From Ligustrum vulgare (taxonomy: Eukaryota; Streptophyta; Magnoliopsida; Lamiales; Oleaceae): 64,000 nt of DNA. Made by a program: the position numbers and the translations under genes. Shown piece by piece: positions 11,222 through 24,189 of the stretch (the stretch's first letter is position 1; each line of letters begins with the position of its first letter). Below the pieces are notes generated by a model. It ran no database searches, had not been told where the DNA came from, and was given only the letters and a program-made list of their open reading frames with translations. The stretch covers positions 97,628,925-97,692,924 of the forward strand of contig OY743168.1 in NCBI GenBank assembly GCA_963555705.1. The letters are read 5' to 3'.

Positions 11222-13780
11222 TGTAACGACCAAAATTCATTTTCAATTTTTATGCATTTATTTATTCTCCCGCCATATTTTGATTTTTCAAACGAATAAA
11301 ATATTATTTTATCTACACGCTCTAAATATAAATTTGAACTTTTATTTTTAAAGTATAATTGAACATTATTAAAAATAAGTATTTTCCTCTGAAATATCAT
11401 TTGTAATTTAATTTAGCAGAAAATGAAATAAACTAACTATAATATGAAAACTTTATAGTTAGTAGTTGCTATAAAAATATCTGTTTGAAACGGGGAACAG
11501 AGAGTGGATAGCGGAAGATAGCCGGGAAATTGCTATTTAAAATATTTAACTATTTTGAAGTCAAATAAAATTATTTAAAAGTAATTGGACCTTTTGGGAG
11601 TTTCCTTGGTGAGAGGCCCATGAACCATAGTTAGGTACCCAGTACACAATCGTTCCGTCATTTGAGAGTTCACACCAACTTCCAATCCATGCATTGTCAC
11701 ACCTACAATGCAAAACTAAATGAACTAATGCTCAGCAAGCAACATATGCATGATCATGCGCATGAGTTTCGATTCACTTTCTCACAATTATTCTTTCAGG
11801 CTCCGTGTCTTTTCTTTATTTCCGTTTATTCACATTTTCTACTTGGGCCTGAATCCCCCTACGTTGTACCGTATGAGCTCAAATATCAACATGACTGATA
11901 ACATGCGCCTTTCAGTGTCTGTGGTCCGTCATCGCCCACCAAGACTCAAGACTCCATAGTTTGTATCCATCTTCGCCCACCAAGACTCAAGATACTGCAC
12001 TGGAAATTATATTATATCAATCAGGCCTGGCCTATTATATATGGCGCTTGACGTGCTGATTCGCAGTCCCAAGGCCACCAAGAGACCTCCCTACACCGCC
12101 TGTATACCGGCATCGGACCGCCAACACCCCATCATCAACTACCCTTAATGACCGTCAGGAGTCTCAAGCGAGTGCATATATCCGGACGCGAATAAAGTAC
12201 GGTACACTCGTAGGGCGATTCTACTATCATCCACATCATTATCTCTCCATATATTTCCATACACTCTTTATCTATTTCTTTATCATTTATGAGGGACTTC
12301 TTCTAAGTCCACACAATGCACATGTCAATGCCATTGAATGGCAACATATATTTCTTGCACCAGTTTCACATCATATAACCACATTATATGGCATTCCAAT
12401 GATATTCATGTGCGTTAATAACATATCATATCATATCATCAAACGCATGCTTTCACCATATACAGATAATTGTCACATCATATATCACGTATATTGCACC
12501 CACAATATACTTTACATAATCACATAGGAGCACATAATAATATAAATATTATGTTTTGCATTGTAATTGAAATGTTACTTACCTCACTCCTTGAGTATCC
12601 TAGAGTTGACGACTTTATTTTTCAATATTTTGTAATACTAATCCGCTTGGAGTCAAACTAGATTGATCATCACTCCTCGCCTATCATATGTATAAATTAC
12701 AATTTAGTCGCGTGATAATATATTATATTCCAACTAACCAATATTAATTAAGGTCCATTAAATAATATGATATTAAAATGGGTTATCTTATTGTAAAATA
12801 TTTTATCTAAATAATTATACGGACCAACTTTATTTTAAAGGGATTGACCCACTTTATTATACCTCATAAATCATTTATTTAATTCTCATATCCAAAATAT
12901 TAATCATAACATTAATAATATAAATCTAATTATATTATATTATACATATATAATAATATATACAATAATATAATATTAATATATAATACAAAAATTTAAA
13001 AAGTTAAACTAACCTTTACTCAAAGAGGAGGGACCGATCCCCCCCCCCCCTCCCCCTCACTAATTCAATTGGGGGTCGACCGGTCGACCCACCCAAATAA
13101 AATAAAAGGGGGGCCGACCCCCCTCTATTCTCTCCCTCCGCCTCTCCTTTTTTTTTTTCGCAAATGATGCGTATTTATAGTTTTTATCGAGGGGTTAAGC
13201 TGCAATTATTTTATTTACTCTTTTAGTTCCAAAAAAATATAAGATTTATATTTTAGTCCCAAAAAATATTAAAAACTACTAAAATGACTTAAAAAATTAT
13301 AGGGTCATATGAAGTCGAAATAGAAAATTCTTAGGGCCAATATGAAGTTTTCAAGGAATACATCACAACAATATTTTCGGATCATAAAATCAATAACCGA
13401 TGTCAAAGTTATCGCTCGTCAAAGTTTACCACTTAAAACTATTTTATTTCGATTTCTTTTCAAGTGTCTACTTTCGTCTTAATTTTCGGTACTCTTATTT
13501 TCATCAAAATTGAACTTCTAATTTCTCGTATTCTTGCCGAAACGCAATATGAAATCGATAGTCGATTTATTAAATCGATAAAATTACTTAAAGTAACATT
13601 TAATATTCTTATTTATTTTTCGTTTATATTACGCCAACTAAATTGAAAGTCTTATTTAATGTCGGATATGCCCCTTTAAAGAAGTCAAATAAATTAAAAT
13701 TTCTATTTGACTTTCGAGTGGGTTCCGTTAAATATGAATAATTTAATATAATAATCCGACAAATTTTTTTGGTCGTTACA
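11222..13780. mobile_element. 2.56-kb LTR-like element with 5-bp duplication (probable solo LTR)
   Basis: It begins TGTAACGACCAAAATTC and ends TTTTTTGGTCGTTACA, a TG...CA border with a 10-bp perfect inverted end. The flanks are GTAGT (11217-11221) and GTAAT (13781-13785), a 5-bp duplication with one change, and the host repeat reads through when the insert is removed. No protein is recognisable. Inside are two direct copies of CGCCCACCAAGACTCAAGA (11933-11990) and a poly-C run near 13040. A long solo LTR is the simplest reading; a large non-autonomous DNA element is the alternative. Confidence 0.65.
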
Positions 13781-13799
13781 GTAATGCAATTATCCCTTA

Positions 13800-15705
13800 T
13801 TTTTAAGTGGAAATTACACCTACCCCTACATTATAAGATTCAAATTCAAAAATAAGATCAAAGTTGTATTATTACAAAATTCAGGTTTTAATTAAGATTT
13901 TAAATAATTAAAAAAATTTAAATAATAATATTCTAGAATTAAATTAATTACCCAATCCAATCTTTATTTCATACCACTTCAAACCCTATACTAATCCTTC
14001 CTCTCTTTCTACACATATTAACGTCTTCTCCATCATCACCACAACTCCAAGCCGCTCATCCCCTTTGCGACCACACCACAGCCACGTCGAAGTCCCCACC
14101 GTCGTCACAAGACCTCGTCGACAGCGACAATATCAAGGGCAGCGCTGCTACATCGCGCACAAGCAACGGCGGTGCTGTTGCTACATCGCGTGATGAGAAG
14201 CCGGAAGCACTGTCACTGCTTCGATCTTGCGATCTGTTTAGGATCTGACTTTAAATTGGTAGGTGTTTTTGATTTGCTTCTATGTTGGTGGTGGTGCTCG
14301 AATCTAGTGGTGCCTTTCGCGATCTGGCTTTTAAATTGGTAGGTGGTGGTAGGTGTTCACAGTTTGCTTCTGTAATGGTGGTGGTGCTCGAATCCGGTGG
14401 TGGTAGGTGGCGCGATTTGCTTCTTCGATGGCAATCGTTGGAGGCAGGTGGTGTTTGTGTGGTTGGTGGTGGTGTGCGAAGTGACGGTTGTGGTGGCGTT
14501 GTGCCACGGGAAGCGGCGAGATATCGTGCGTAGATCTATGGTCGCGATGGGTGTGTATGAGTTGTGTCATCGAAACCAGATACTTCTAACTTCTGATCGC
14601 CACTGGGCCAACTTGTGGTGGCGATGGGGGGTTTTGGCAGCGACAGGAGGGTATTGGTTGTGGGGGTTGTTGTAGTGGTTGTGTTGCCGAAGATGGTGGT
14701 GGTGGATTGAGTCTTCGTGGCAGTGCAGGTGTTTTTTAGTGGTGGGTGCAGGCAGGTTGCTGGTTATGGTGATAGTTGGGATGCTTCGGGTGGTGGTGGC
14801 CGTGATGGCTGTGATGGTGGAGGAGTGGGGTTAGGGTAGGGTGGCTCATTTGTTTGTGCGATGGTTGTGGTGGCGAGTGTGGTGGTGGAAGTGGTGGCGG
14901 TGGTGAGGTTAGGTGGTGGCGGTGATTGTGGTGTGTTGAGGTGGTTGACTGAAGCTTAGGTGGCGGCGACGTTAGTGGCTGGGGTTTGAGACTTAATAAA
15001 ATTTGTGACCTAATAATTTTTTATTTTTTTTGGCGGCAGCGGCGATGAGGAGGTGGGCCTCGACGTTGAGATGGTGGTGGTTGTGAGCTGATGTTGGTGA
15101 GAATGTGACGTGGGCAAGTTTTCGGTTATACTGTGACCTAATAATTAATAAGTGAATTGTGACTTAATAATATGATAATTGTGACTTAAAAGATTGGTGA
15201 CCTCATAATTTGATAAGTTGTGACCTAGAAATAACTCGGGATTGATTAATTTAAAACTTGTGACCTTGCAATTATTTGTGACTTGATAAGACTCTTATTG
15301 TGACCTACTATTTTGATAAATTGTGACCCTAAAATTATTTGTGACTTAAGCAATTTATATTTTGTAACCTGAATTTATCTTGTATTGTGACCTAGAAATA
15401 ACTCAAGAATGATTAATTTAAAACTTGTGACCTTACAATTATTTGTGACTTCATAAAACTATTATTGTGACCTACTATTTTGATAAATTGTGACCCTAAA
15501 ATTATTTGTGACTTAAGCAATTTACATTTTGTAACCTGAATTTATCTTGTATTGTGACCTAAATTTATATAATTAATAAAAAAATCTAATTATTGAATTT
15601 AGTTAAATAGATACCTGATTTTTGAAATTTTTTAAGTTATATCTTAAAATTGAAATTGTGTATTCTAAACACCTTATATATGTATTTTTCCCTATTTTTA
15701 ATCCA
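13800..15705 (+). repeat. Unclassified repeat element with TTGTGACC-motif array (copy 1)
   Basis: It starts near GTGGAAATTACACCTACC. An AT-rich arm follows, then a GGTGGT-rich block (14280-14980), and then an array of spaced TTGTGACCTAA / TTGTGACTTAA motifs (about 14990-15570), within which a segment of ~120 bp is itself duplicated (15220-15330 and 15390-15510). The same order is found in reverse orientation at 34-35.36 kb, which defines it as one family. Open frames at 14282-14675 are low-complexity by-products. Confidence 0.6.
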
Positions 15706-15839
15706 AAATCCAATTCATGCACTTAAGCTGGGCTTTATAGACTAATTAGTCATGTAATCGGAAAGACACAAACAGTTTCCAATTGGGCTAATGTTCACCT
15801 AATTTTGCAACGCAAAATACATCTGTAAGTTTACGAATC

Positions 15840-17266
15840 ATGAAAAGTAATAAAGTGGACGTGAGAGTTCGGGTTATCATTCCCAAGATGACTGCTATTA
15901 ATTACCGAAATGTTTTAGTTTTTAGCTCTATTTGAACAAATGAATGATTTTTTTGTATTTTAAACTAATATAAGAAAATAAACTAAGTAAATAAATCACA
16001 AGATTGTTTTATTTTTAAAACAATTGTAAAATAGTTGAGATTCACGATTTCACATATCCAATTAAATTAACTCAAACTCTTGTTTTATTTCCTAGATATG
16101 CATTTAATCAGATTCACGAATGTATATTGAAATTCCTCTATCGAGTTTAAATCAATTCTATTTAAATAAGTCAACCATGTATCTCTACAATGAGTTCAGA
16201 TTATTCCTTATCTAGATGCTTAGAATACAAGAATTTACACACGATCGCATTAATAAAAAAAGTATGTCTCTATCTTTTGTTCAATTACCGGATTTTATTC
16301 CTAAGTCTAGGTTGTTAGCTCCCCTCTCAAATTATGAAAACAAACCAAGAAATCATGAATTAGTGACCAATTAACTCATTATTAAACTCAAAATAAAATC
16401 AATACATGCAACAAATAATTAAAACAACGAAGTTTGAAATTAAAATACTTAACTAGGTTACATCATTCATCACAACATGAGAATTTAGTTACACATCATA
16501 ATTAAATAGTAAAAATAATAATAATAGGTGTTCATTGAAAATAACAGAAAAGAAAGGAAAGCTTGCACCAAGATTCAATTCTTCATGTAATCTCAAGTTT
16601 CGCCATTTGCTTTGCTTCAATCTCCCATGAATTTGACTTTGAAATCTGAGTTTTTTGTTGTTCTTAAGTAAGGCAAATGTCTGGAATTTGTGCCTCACAA
16701 ATTGTATATATAGTTGTTGGAAAAATCTAGTGGAATAAGGAGGAAAACTTGATGAAAATCGCTCAAAAGCCCAGAATTACGGCCTAGTCGGAAGCCTACG
16801 CGGCCACGCGGTGTAAAGTCATGCAGCCGCTCAGTTCAAGTAATTCAGTTCTGCCCAATTGAATGTTGATCATGCAACCGCGCAGCTGTGTGGTTTGTGG
16901 CTGCGTGGTGATGCGTTCAAGCGCAATTTCCAACTTTTCAAATTCGTTTAAATACGTCTTCCTCTTTTATTTGCACATTCAGTCATCCATCTTCTAATTA
17001 GAGCATTTTGGTCCTCATATTTCTGATTTCTTGATTTTAACTCCTTTTTGGCCTCAATTGATTTCCTCAACTCTTCATGTGCACAATTAAGCCCCAATTA
17101 TACTCTTTTTGCCTTTAATTCGCTTCCAAAGATTCATTCTTCATCTTTTAGGATTTTTTTCTTGAAATGTAAACAAATAATAACAAATAAAGCAGAATTT
17201 ATTCTTGAACGAAAACATATTATCCTAATTTTAACATATAAATAAGTGTATAAAATATACTTATCA
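15840..17266 (-). repeat. LTR-like interspersed repeat (copy D1)
   Basis: On the minus strand it starts TGATAAGTATATTTTATACAC, typical of a plant LTR start, carries a TATA-like TATATATA (near 16705-16715), and matches 24.2-25.1 kb in inverted orientation (shared core AGATAAGGAATAAT, then CATGGTTRACTTATTTAA). No protein is encoded; the frame at 16489-16698 has no support. The distal border was not found. Confidence 0.55.
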
Positions 17267-17360
17267 GTTAATTAGGCTAGTTCATATATTTAATCTTTGA
17301 ATTTTTGAAATCAGTTAATTCTAAACTATTTTGCTAAATCAGGTGAATAAATATAAGCCC

Positions 17361-17363
<3 letters not shown>

Positions 17364-17439
<76 letters not shown>
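17364..17439. repeat. (TC)38 microsatellite
   Basis: An uninterrupted TC dinucleotide run of 76 bases. It generates artificial Arg/Glu-repeat frames on the minus strand. Confidence 0.98.
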
Positions 17440-17441
<2 letters not shown>

Positions 17442-18680
17442 CCTGGATCCTACCGACCACATAGTCTGTCGTAGCGACACTACAAGGCTCGAACTTCCAC
17501 CGCGTCATCCCTAAATTCATGTGTTAGGGCGGAGACTTCAATGTTGGAAATGTCATCGAAGTTGAATCAATCTATGGGTCAAATTTCATTGATGAGAATT
17601 TCGTGAAGAAGTATATCAGTCCAGGTATTCTTTCGATGGCAAATTCCGACACTCAAGTTGTTTATACGGTTTGCATCACCATCACCTCAAATTCAAAATC
17701 ACCCCTCCCTAGTCGTGAGAAGGTGAAAGTTTGGGTGTTGGTAGTGGGGACTGCACCGAAGGTGGAGGAGGTGAGAGTTTTGGTGTTGGTGGTGAGAGTT
17801 TATGTGGTGTGGTGGAAGAGGATAGAGTTTTGGTACTGGTGGTGGGAGAGATTTAATTGGTGGGGACTGTGTCGGAGGTGGGGGAGAGTGAACTGGCAAC
17901 GGTGGGGGAGAAGACTGGTGGTGGAGGTGAGTAAATCAGTGGTGGTGTTGGAGACAAAAAGTGGTGGAGAAAGTTTAGGTACTGGTGAGGGTGATTGCAC
18001 CTAAGGTGGTGGTGATGGTTTTAGGTGGTGATTTAATTACAATTGAAACTAATTACAAATTAAAATAAAGTTATAGTTGTAATTAATTACAAAATTGAAA
18101 TAAAGTTACAATTGTATTTTTAACGGTGGTCAATGGCGACGGTTGTGGTGGTGGCTGATTACAAATTACACTAATATAATTAATTAAAAATTATGAATTA
18201 CGCTAATGTACAATTGTATTTTCGACGGTGGTCAACGGCGACAGTTGTGGTGGTGGCTGATTACAAATTACACTAATATAATTAATTATAAATTATGAAT
18301 TATACTAATGTTTTACTAATTCATAAGTTACAGTTGTAGTTAATATTGTGTATTATCAACGATTTCTATATAGGGTGGTAAGATAATATCTTGAGCAGTA
18401 ACGTATCCTGGCCTAAGCTGCTCATTTCACACAAACCCTGTCTATGAAGCAAGGGCGTTAAGCCTCTTGGATATGCAAAGCTTCACCTAGTCCGCTGGGA
18501 AACTATATGCTCCCCCTCATTCCCTTCTCTGATCTATGTAACTATCTTCTTGGTCAGCTTCTAGAAGCATGTGTAAAAGCTCATAATAAAGGTGTTTCCT
18601 TATTCTGTGATCCTTTATCTTTGTTTTGAATCATTGGGTTTAGACATTACTTCAGTGCTTCTTAATCATTTCAAAATGGC
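17440..18680. other. GGTGGT-rich and AATTACAA-rich repeat remnant, no gene
   Basis: 17700-18010 is a low-complexity GGTGGT/GTTTTGGT block. 18020-18350 holds repeated TAATTACAA words, including a nearly duplicated ~110-bp unit (18120-18200 and 18220-18300). It resembles the GGTGGT-plus-array organisation at 14-15.6 kb but with another motif. 18360-18680 shows nothing recognisable. Confidence 0.45.
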
Positions 18681-18689
18681 AGCAACATA

Positions 18690-18895
18690 CCTTTTTTTTG
18701 TGATTTCTCTTTCTATCAAAGAATTTCTCCATGAGATGGGATTACCATCAACAAACAACTCATAGTCATAGGTGGATCTTCGATCACTAGGGGACCCGGT
18801 CCCGTCTGCATCGAAAAATCCTTCACTTCAATTCTAAGATGATCATTAGCCTTGTATAAAAGGTTGGAACCTCTTGCTCTTATGCTAAGGTAGAG
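18690..18895 (-). pseudogene. Ty1/copia RNase H fragment
   Basis: On the minus strand one frame reads YKANDHLRIEV and, after a frameshift, DADGTGSPSDRRST continuing to FVDGNPISWRNS. This matches the copia RNase H region (NDHLRIE, DADWAG..DRRSTSGY, GG..ISW). The neighbouring parts of RT and the C-terminal end are not recognisable. It is an isolated, frameshifted remnant. Confidence 0.7.
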
Positions 18896-19221
18896 GCTTT
18901 CTCAATGGCTTGTGTGGATTCGCATGCTTCGGATGCTAGTCAAGCTTACACTACATGAAGGGAAAGAAAGTGCCAGTGGCACATGTATCGTTACAAAATT
19001 GAAATAAAGTTACAATTATAATTAATTACAAAACTTGATTTTGATTAAAAAAATTACTGAGTTGGATAATTATTTTGATAATGTCTGCAATTATTTACTT
19101 TACCCTTTCCAAGTTTGAATCTTTATATTACCCAGACCAGTGGAAGAAGTAAAAGACCTCATAGAGTGTAGTTATTTCCCTCCCACTTTTACACGCACGG
19201 AATTGGGAAACTTCAAAAAAC

Positions 19222-20160
19222 CTAAATGTCTGCATCGACTGCAAAATATCGGGATTTTTTTACAACATAAGGTCTACCCAGCAAGCATTTATCAACACTG
19301 TGACCCAAATGTCTGCATCGACTGCAAAACATCGGCTTCTTATCATAAACAACAGGCTGCCAATACCCCAGATATTTCTCTCGCTGAATCCATATGCGGT
19401 CCGGAAGAGCAAAGGACAAATCGATCTCAATGCAAACCCTGGCCTCACTAGGCCTCCTCAAATCAGTAGTGGCCTCATCAATACGTAAGGGAGTCCCAAT
19501 TTCCCGAGCTAGAGCAAATAAGGCACCCTTTGCTCGAAAATGTATGGGCAATAGTGGGAAAGAAACCCAAACAGGAACAATAGGGCTTTCATGCGCAGGG
19601 TTAAATCCAGGAGTCCATTTGATGGCCCTCATAAGGCACCCATCAATATACCAGGACGGCTTGAGGAAAAGCCGAGCATAATCATCCTCATGCGATAAAT
19701 GAATAAGAATGTGGTGTGCATCAATTAAGCCAATAGAAAAATCACCACAAAATCCAAATTTAAGGAAGCTCTCACGTACCTTAGTGATAGGAGGCTTCCT
19801 GTTCACGAATTTTCCAACAAGTGTGAACTTGTATGGCGCAGCCAAAAATTGCTCATCCTCATCATCAAATATAACAGCAGGTTCATTCAAGTGTAATGAG
19901 GGGGTCTTAGTAGCAAACCTGTGGAGGAAGGAGTCCGGGGGAGCCTGTGTGACAGATGCAAATGATTTATTCTGGCTCCTTTCAGTCTGAGTAATGGATG
20001 GCTTCCCAACCAAAGCAACCGCATATGAAACTTTATTCTGGGCTGGCACTCCTGTAGCTATCGTAGATGTTTCAGTAGCACGAGGCTGAGCTGCATTACC
20101 ACGTGGGGGAGCCCGAGGGGCTAGGGGCTGCCCACGTGGTTGAGGGCGTCGTGCATCCAG
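19222..20160 (-). pseudogene. LINE (L1-type) ORF1 fragment, DUF4283 plus zinc knuckle
   Basis: A 275-codon open frame (20049-19222) reads as the RNA-binding ORF1 of a plant L1-type LINE: a DUF4283 region (about residues 70-200, with IHLSHEDDYARLFLKPSWYI) followed by a CCHC knuckle CSRCRHLGHSVDKC near residue 240. Upstream (to ~20160) a Pro/Arg-rich segment is in the same direction. ORF2 (endonuclease/RT) is absent. Near the truncated end a ~30-bp piece (ATGTCTGCATCGACTGCAAAA) occurs twice (19228 and 19309), so the tail is duplicated out of frame. Confidence 0.75.
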
Positions 20161-20487
20161 ATGATTTTTTTACTAATGGAACAAATTGGTTTTTTTAAAG
20201 ATATGGATCCAAACCGCTCGATTATGGTTTGGTTTTGTTCTGGGACCATTACATGAATTTTTAAATAATAAATGCAAATTAAAACGTGTTTATATCCACT
20301 TCTTCATTAGAATCCATCTACATCATTACTAAATAGGAAATGGAATTTTTAGTTAACAAAACAAAATTTAGAAAAAGCAATATGTTATTCTAAGTCAAAA
20401 AGAAGAAGAAACTCGTTTAAAGGAAGCTTGCCAACTCGTCGAAACTTAGAGAATCGAACATAGAGACCGTTTAGACTTATAGTCACT
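20161..20487. other. AT-rich, nothing recognised
   Basis: No protein similarity or clear repeat border was seen between the LINE fragment and the next LTR-like repeat. Confidence 0.4.
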
Positions 20488-23310
20488 ATAGCGACCGAGA
20501 ATTTTCCATAATTTATTTAAATAAATATTATTTAAAAAAAATGTGTCACTAAGATTTTCTCATTTATTTTAAAAACTCGTGTGTGTCTAGCCATTTATAA
20601 GTGAAATTAATTTATTTTGATCTGAATACAATTCATAATTTATAAAATATCTCAATTTCTTTATTTAATTATTTTTAAGTCCAAAATCACAAATTCAAAT
20701 TTTATCTCAAATTTTATTATTCTCAAATATATTTTTCAGTCCAAAATATATCAATTTTAATTCCATTGTCTAATCGAAGTTAGTCCAATTTTAGTTATTT
20801 ATCCTAATCAAAAGTATACCTAACTAATTCTACCTAATTTTCCCCCACGTTTGCTCCTTCTTTCTTCTTCTTTTCCACCTCATTATCCAATCACAAAGTA
20901 TCTCCAACTAATCTTTACACCAATTCCATCATCATTCCATATCAAACAATTATGATGTTTTCCACTGAAATTCTTTTTCTCCATCATTTCAGCACTATTT
21001 CATCCCTAATTCTACACCAATTTTCCTTCTGCAAACCATCTTTAGCACTAACTCCAAATCATCACTCCACGTTTTCTTCCTATCATTCACAGCCAAAATT
21101 CATTCACATGTTTATTTCCTATAACTGATCAGCACCTTAAATCTCTCCTTCAACCCCCCCTCCATTCAGCCAATATTTCTTTGCATATTCCCTCAACATT
21201 CCTAAACCAAAGGCTGCCACACATTAACCAAAATGATATAATATCCATTCACACAAATTACTGCCCATGATCACTTCTCAATCCCAGGTTCAGCTCCACA
21301 ATCAACCAAAAATCTGCTACCAATTACCAATAATAAATCACAGACAATGGTTATTTCCCTTCCCAATCTCATTACAAATTCTAACACAGAATTTCAGTCA
21401 GCAAACCAGTGTAAGAACTCGACCAACTATCCACACAAAACACACACAAAACCTCTGCAATGTATTCCCTTCCAATTTCCATTCTCGCCCAGCCAACACC
21501 TACCGCCCAATCAACCATGAGCCAATTCGACCACCGAGCCTTATCAAACCACCACCCTAATTCGGAGCAACCACACTTCATCACCACCCATCACCACCAA
21601 CTAAAGTCAACAAACATTGCCCAACCAAACCTTAAAACCTCCAAGAGCCGCCATTCACTACCTCCACCACCAAACCGCACCCAAAACTGCCACTGCCCAA
21701 GCCAGGTTTAAAACCCAAAACCAAGAAACAAAGTAACCCGATCCTTACCTTGAAGTTTCGACCGGAGTTCCACCGGAAATCGCAGCTCCAATCCCGACTC
21801 TCAAAGCCTCAGTTTCGCACAAAATTCCACCCAAAAATCTTCCTCCAGCCACCACCCCACTGCTACCCTACCCTCTGCCGCTCGACTGCGGCGTTTCACC
21901 TGCAAACCACCGGCAGTGGTTGCCGGAACGAGGGGCGATCGCCATCTCTCCCTCCCTTCATCCCTGTTCGTGTCGTGTGTGAGAAAGAGAATGAGTGTTT
22001 CCCTTTTAAAAATCTGATTTTACAAATTTGCTTCTTGTCCCCATCTTTTGAAAGTATTTAGTTCGGTCCCCTAAGTTTCAAAATATATTATTTTAGCCTC
22101 TATCGAGTTTTTAAAAATGTTTCTAGTCAGCCCTTAAATGTTTAAAATGTTTTTAAGTTCAACTCATGTTTTTAAAAGTTATTTATTTTAGTCCTTATTG
22201 ATTTAAAAAGATATATCTTCAGCCCTAAATTTCAAAATTTATTATTTAAGCCCCTTAGTTTTAAAATATTTTAATTCAGCCCCTTTAGTTTTTAAAAGTA
22301 TTATTTCGATCCTTTAATTTTTGTAATATTTTATTCAGCTCTTAAGCTTTGCAAATAATTTATCCTAGCCCCAACTATTTCAAAAATAAAAATAATTAGT
22401 CCCCAATATATTTAAAATATATTAGTTAGCCCAATAGTTTTCAAAATCTTTTAGTATCATCTTATTTCCAATCCCAACTATGTTTGATTTTAATCCCTAA
22501 AATCTTATTTCTTCTTTTAAAACTCTTTCAATCTTTCGATTGAAACATTTAATTTTCAAATACCACTTTAAGGTTTATTTATTATTGGTTAGACGAGACG
22601 CTTGGACATTTAAAAGAACAACGTGAACTTTCTTGCTCATCTTTCAGACTCATGATTTGAGGTAGACTCGCCCCCACTAATTAGTTTAAATTATAATTGC
22701 ATGTCTTATGTGAAATTACGTGATTTACATAATTTGATGCATGAGACGAGAAAAGAATATCTCTTATGAGATAAGATGAGAAATGATGATGTTATCATAA
22801 CTTATGTATCTTAAGTGCACGAGACGAGACTACCCACACCCTATGATTTTAACAGCCTTGATTTTGAAAATACAAGAGCCCAAGAATATGATGATGATGT
22901 CACTGTATGATTGCATAATTACGTGTTCAATTATTCTGTAAATTAATTATTGGCGATGAGTCTATTGAGTATTTTTCGAAATACTCATTCCATTATTTTA
23001 ACAGTTTTTGCAGATCTCGGAGAAGGCGGCGAATGAAATGACAGCGGTGGCAAATTTAATAAATGATGAAATTTTTTAGTCAATTTTACGAATATTACTG
23101 ATTGGATTATTTATCGTTAATTTTATTTAAACAATTGAGATCTAAGTTTTATGTATTGTTCTATATTTCAATTAATTAAATTTCCGCTGATATTTCAAAT
23201 AATGAATGTGAGGTTTTGAATTAAATTGGTTTTCTGCAATAAAATCAGATTTAAAGGACGACGTGGCGTCCCGGGCTCCACGGAATTCGGGGAGTTACAG
23301 TTACAGATTA
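20488..23310. repeat. LTR-like repeat related in its ends to 11.2-13.8 kb
   Basis: It begins around ATAGCGACCGAGAATTTTCC and ends around GAATTCGGGGAGTTACAG, degenerate forms of the TGTAACGACC...GGTCGTTACA ends at 11222/13780. The middle is pyrimidine- and ACC-rich (21260-21960), then has many lines of the type AAAATATTTTAGTCCC. Frames at 21267-22061 are compositional artefacts. No duplication at the borders was found, so the limits are approximate. Confidence 0.4.
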
Positions 23311-23639
23311 CGATGAAATTATGACTCCCATTCTACCGTGCCGTCGTGTGAGTTAGGGATGGAATTTGCAATTTGAGTTTGGATTAACTCTTAAGAATTG
23401 ACGAATTGGACTGAGGTTTATATATACATAAATTTTAAAAAATAAACATCAATGCCGTCGATGGTGACTAAGGAGTGTAACGATTGCTGTGTTATAGGAG
23501 TACAAATAAAGCAATTTAAATGCGTGTCTATAATTGAAAAGAAGATAAATGAATTAGAATTAGAATTTAGATTTATGATTTAAATTTTTTTTGTCGAATA
23601 GGAAATGAGATAAAATGTATGGTAAATAACATTTTTGTA

Positions 23640-23908
23640 TATTTCACATTTATAATTTCAGATTTGAATTTTTTGGTGAGATGAATACCCACTAATTTGT
23701 AGAAAATTATATATATATAAATTGAGTTTGGTTCTTGGTTCTGGTTCTGGAAAGAGAACTAAAATCAGAACCGAAACCAAATGGTTCTTGATTCTAAGAA
23801 CCAAATCATTATTTTTTTTATGTAGAACCGAACCGAACCGAACCGAACCAAACCGCTTGGTTTGGTTATGGTTTGGTATGGTCTGGTTCTGTTATTTTGT
23901 CCACCCCT
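23640..23908. mobile_element. hAT-like MITE remnant, AACCGAACCGAA type
   Basis: It contains repeated GAACCGAACCGAACC and GGTTTGGTT words that can pair, and ends GTCCACCCCTA, the common inner form of a hAT end. The left end is not clear, so this is probably a partial element. Confidence 0.5.
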
Positions 23909-24189
23909 AAGTTGAAGAACTGAAGAGCAAATTAAACACGAGGGACAAACTTGCAAATATCCAATGATTAATTTGAATCTCAAGAAGATACTTTCAAAAA
24001 TTTTAGGAGTCAATTGGATGCAAGTAGAAGTAAAAAAGAAATATAATATGATAAGAATATTACCATAAATTTGATTACAACCGCACAAAATTTTGGATAG
24101 ATTTTTAGTCGGCTTTTGAGACCTAATTTTCAGGTAGTAAACGTTCAAATAAGAAAAATCCTATTTCACGATGAATTGTAGCCCTTTAG

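Noticed and set aside
14282..14675. Overlapping Val/Gly-rich frames on both strands
   Set aside because: Compositional artefact in the repeat element with TTGTGACC array.
17326..17520. Minus-strand frame with long Arg-Glu repeat
   Set aside because: Produced by the (TC)38 microsatellite.
17603..18004. 133-codon Val/Trp-rich plus-strand frame
   Set aside because: Follows from GGTGGT/TTTTGGT low-complexity repeats; no homology seen.
21267..22061. Pro/His/Ser-rich frames
   Set aside because: Pyrimidine-rich part of an LTR-like repeat; no domain.
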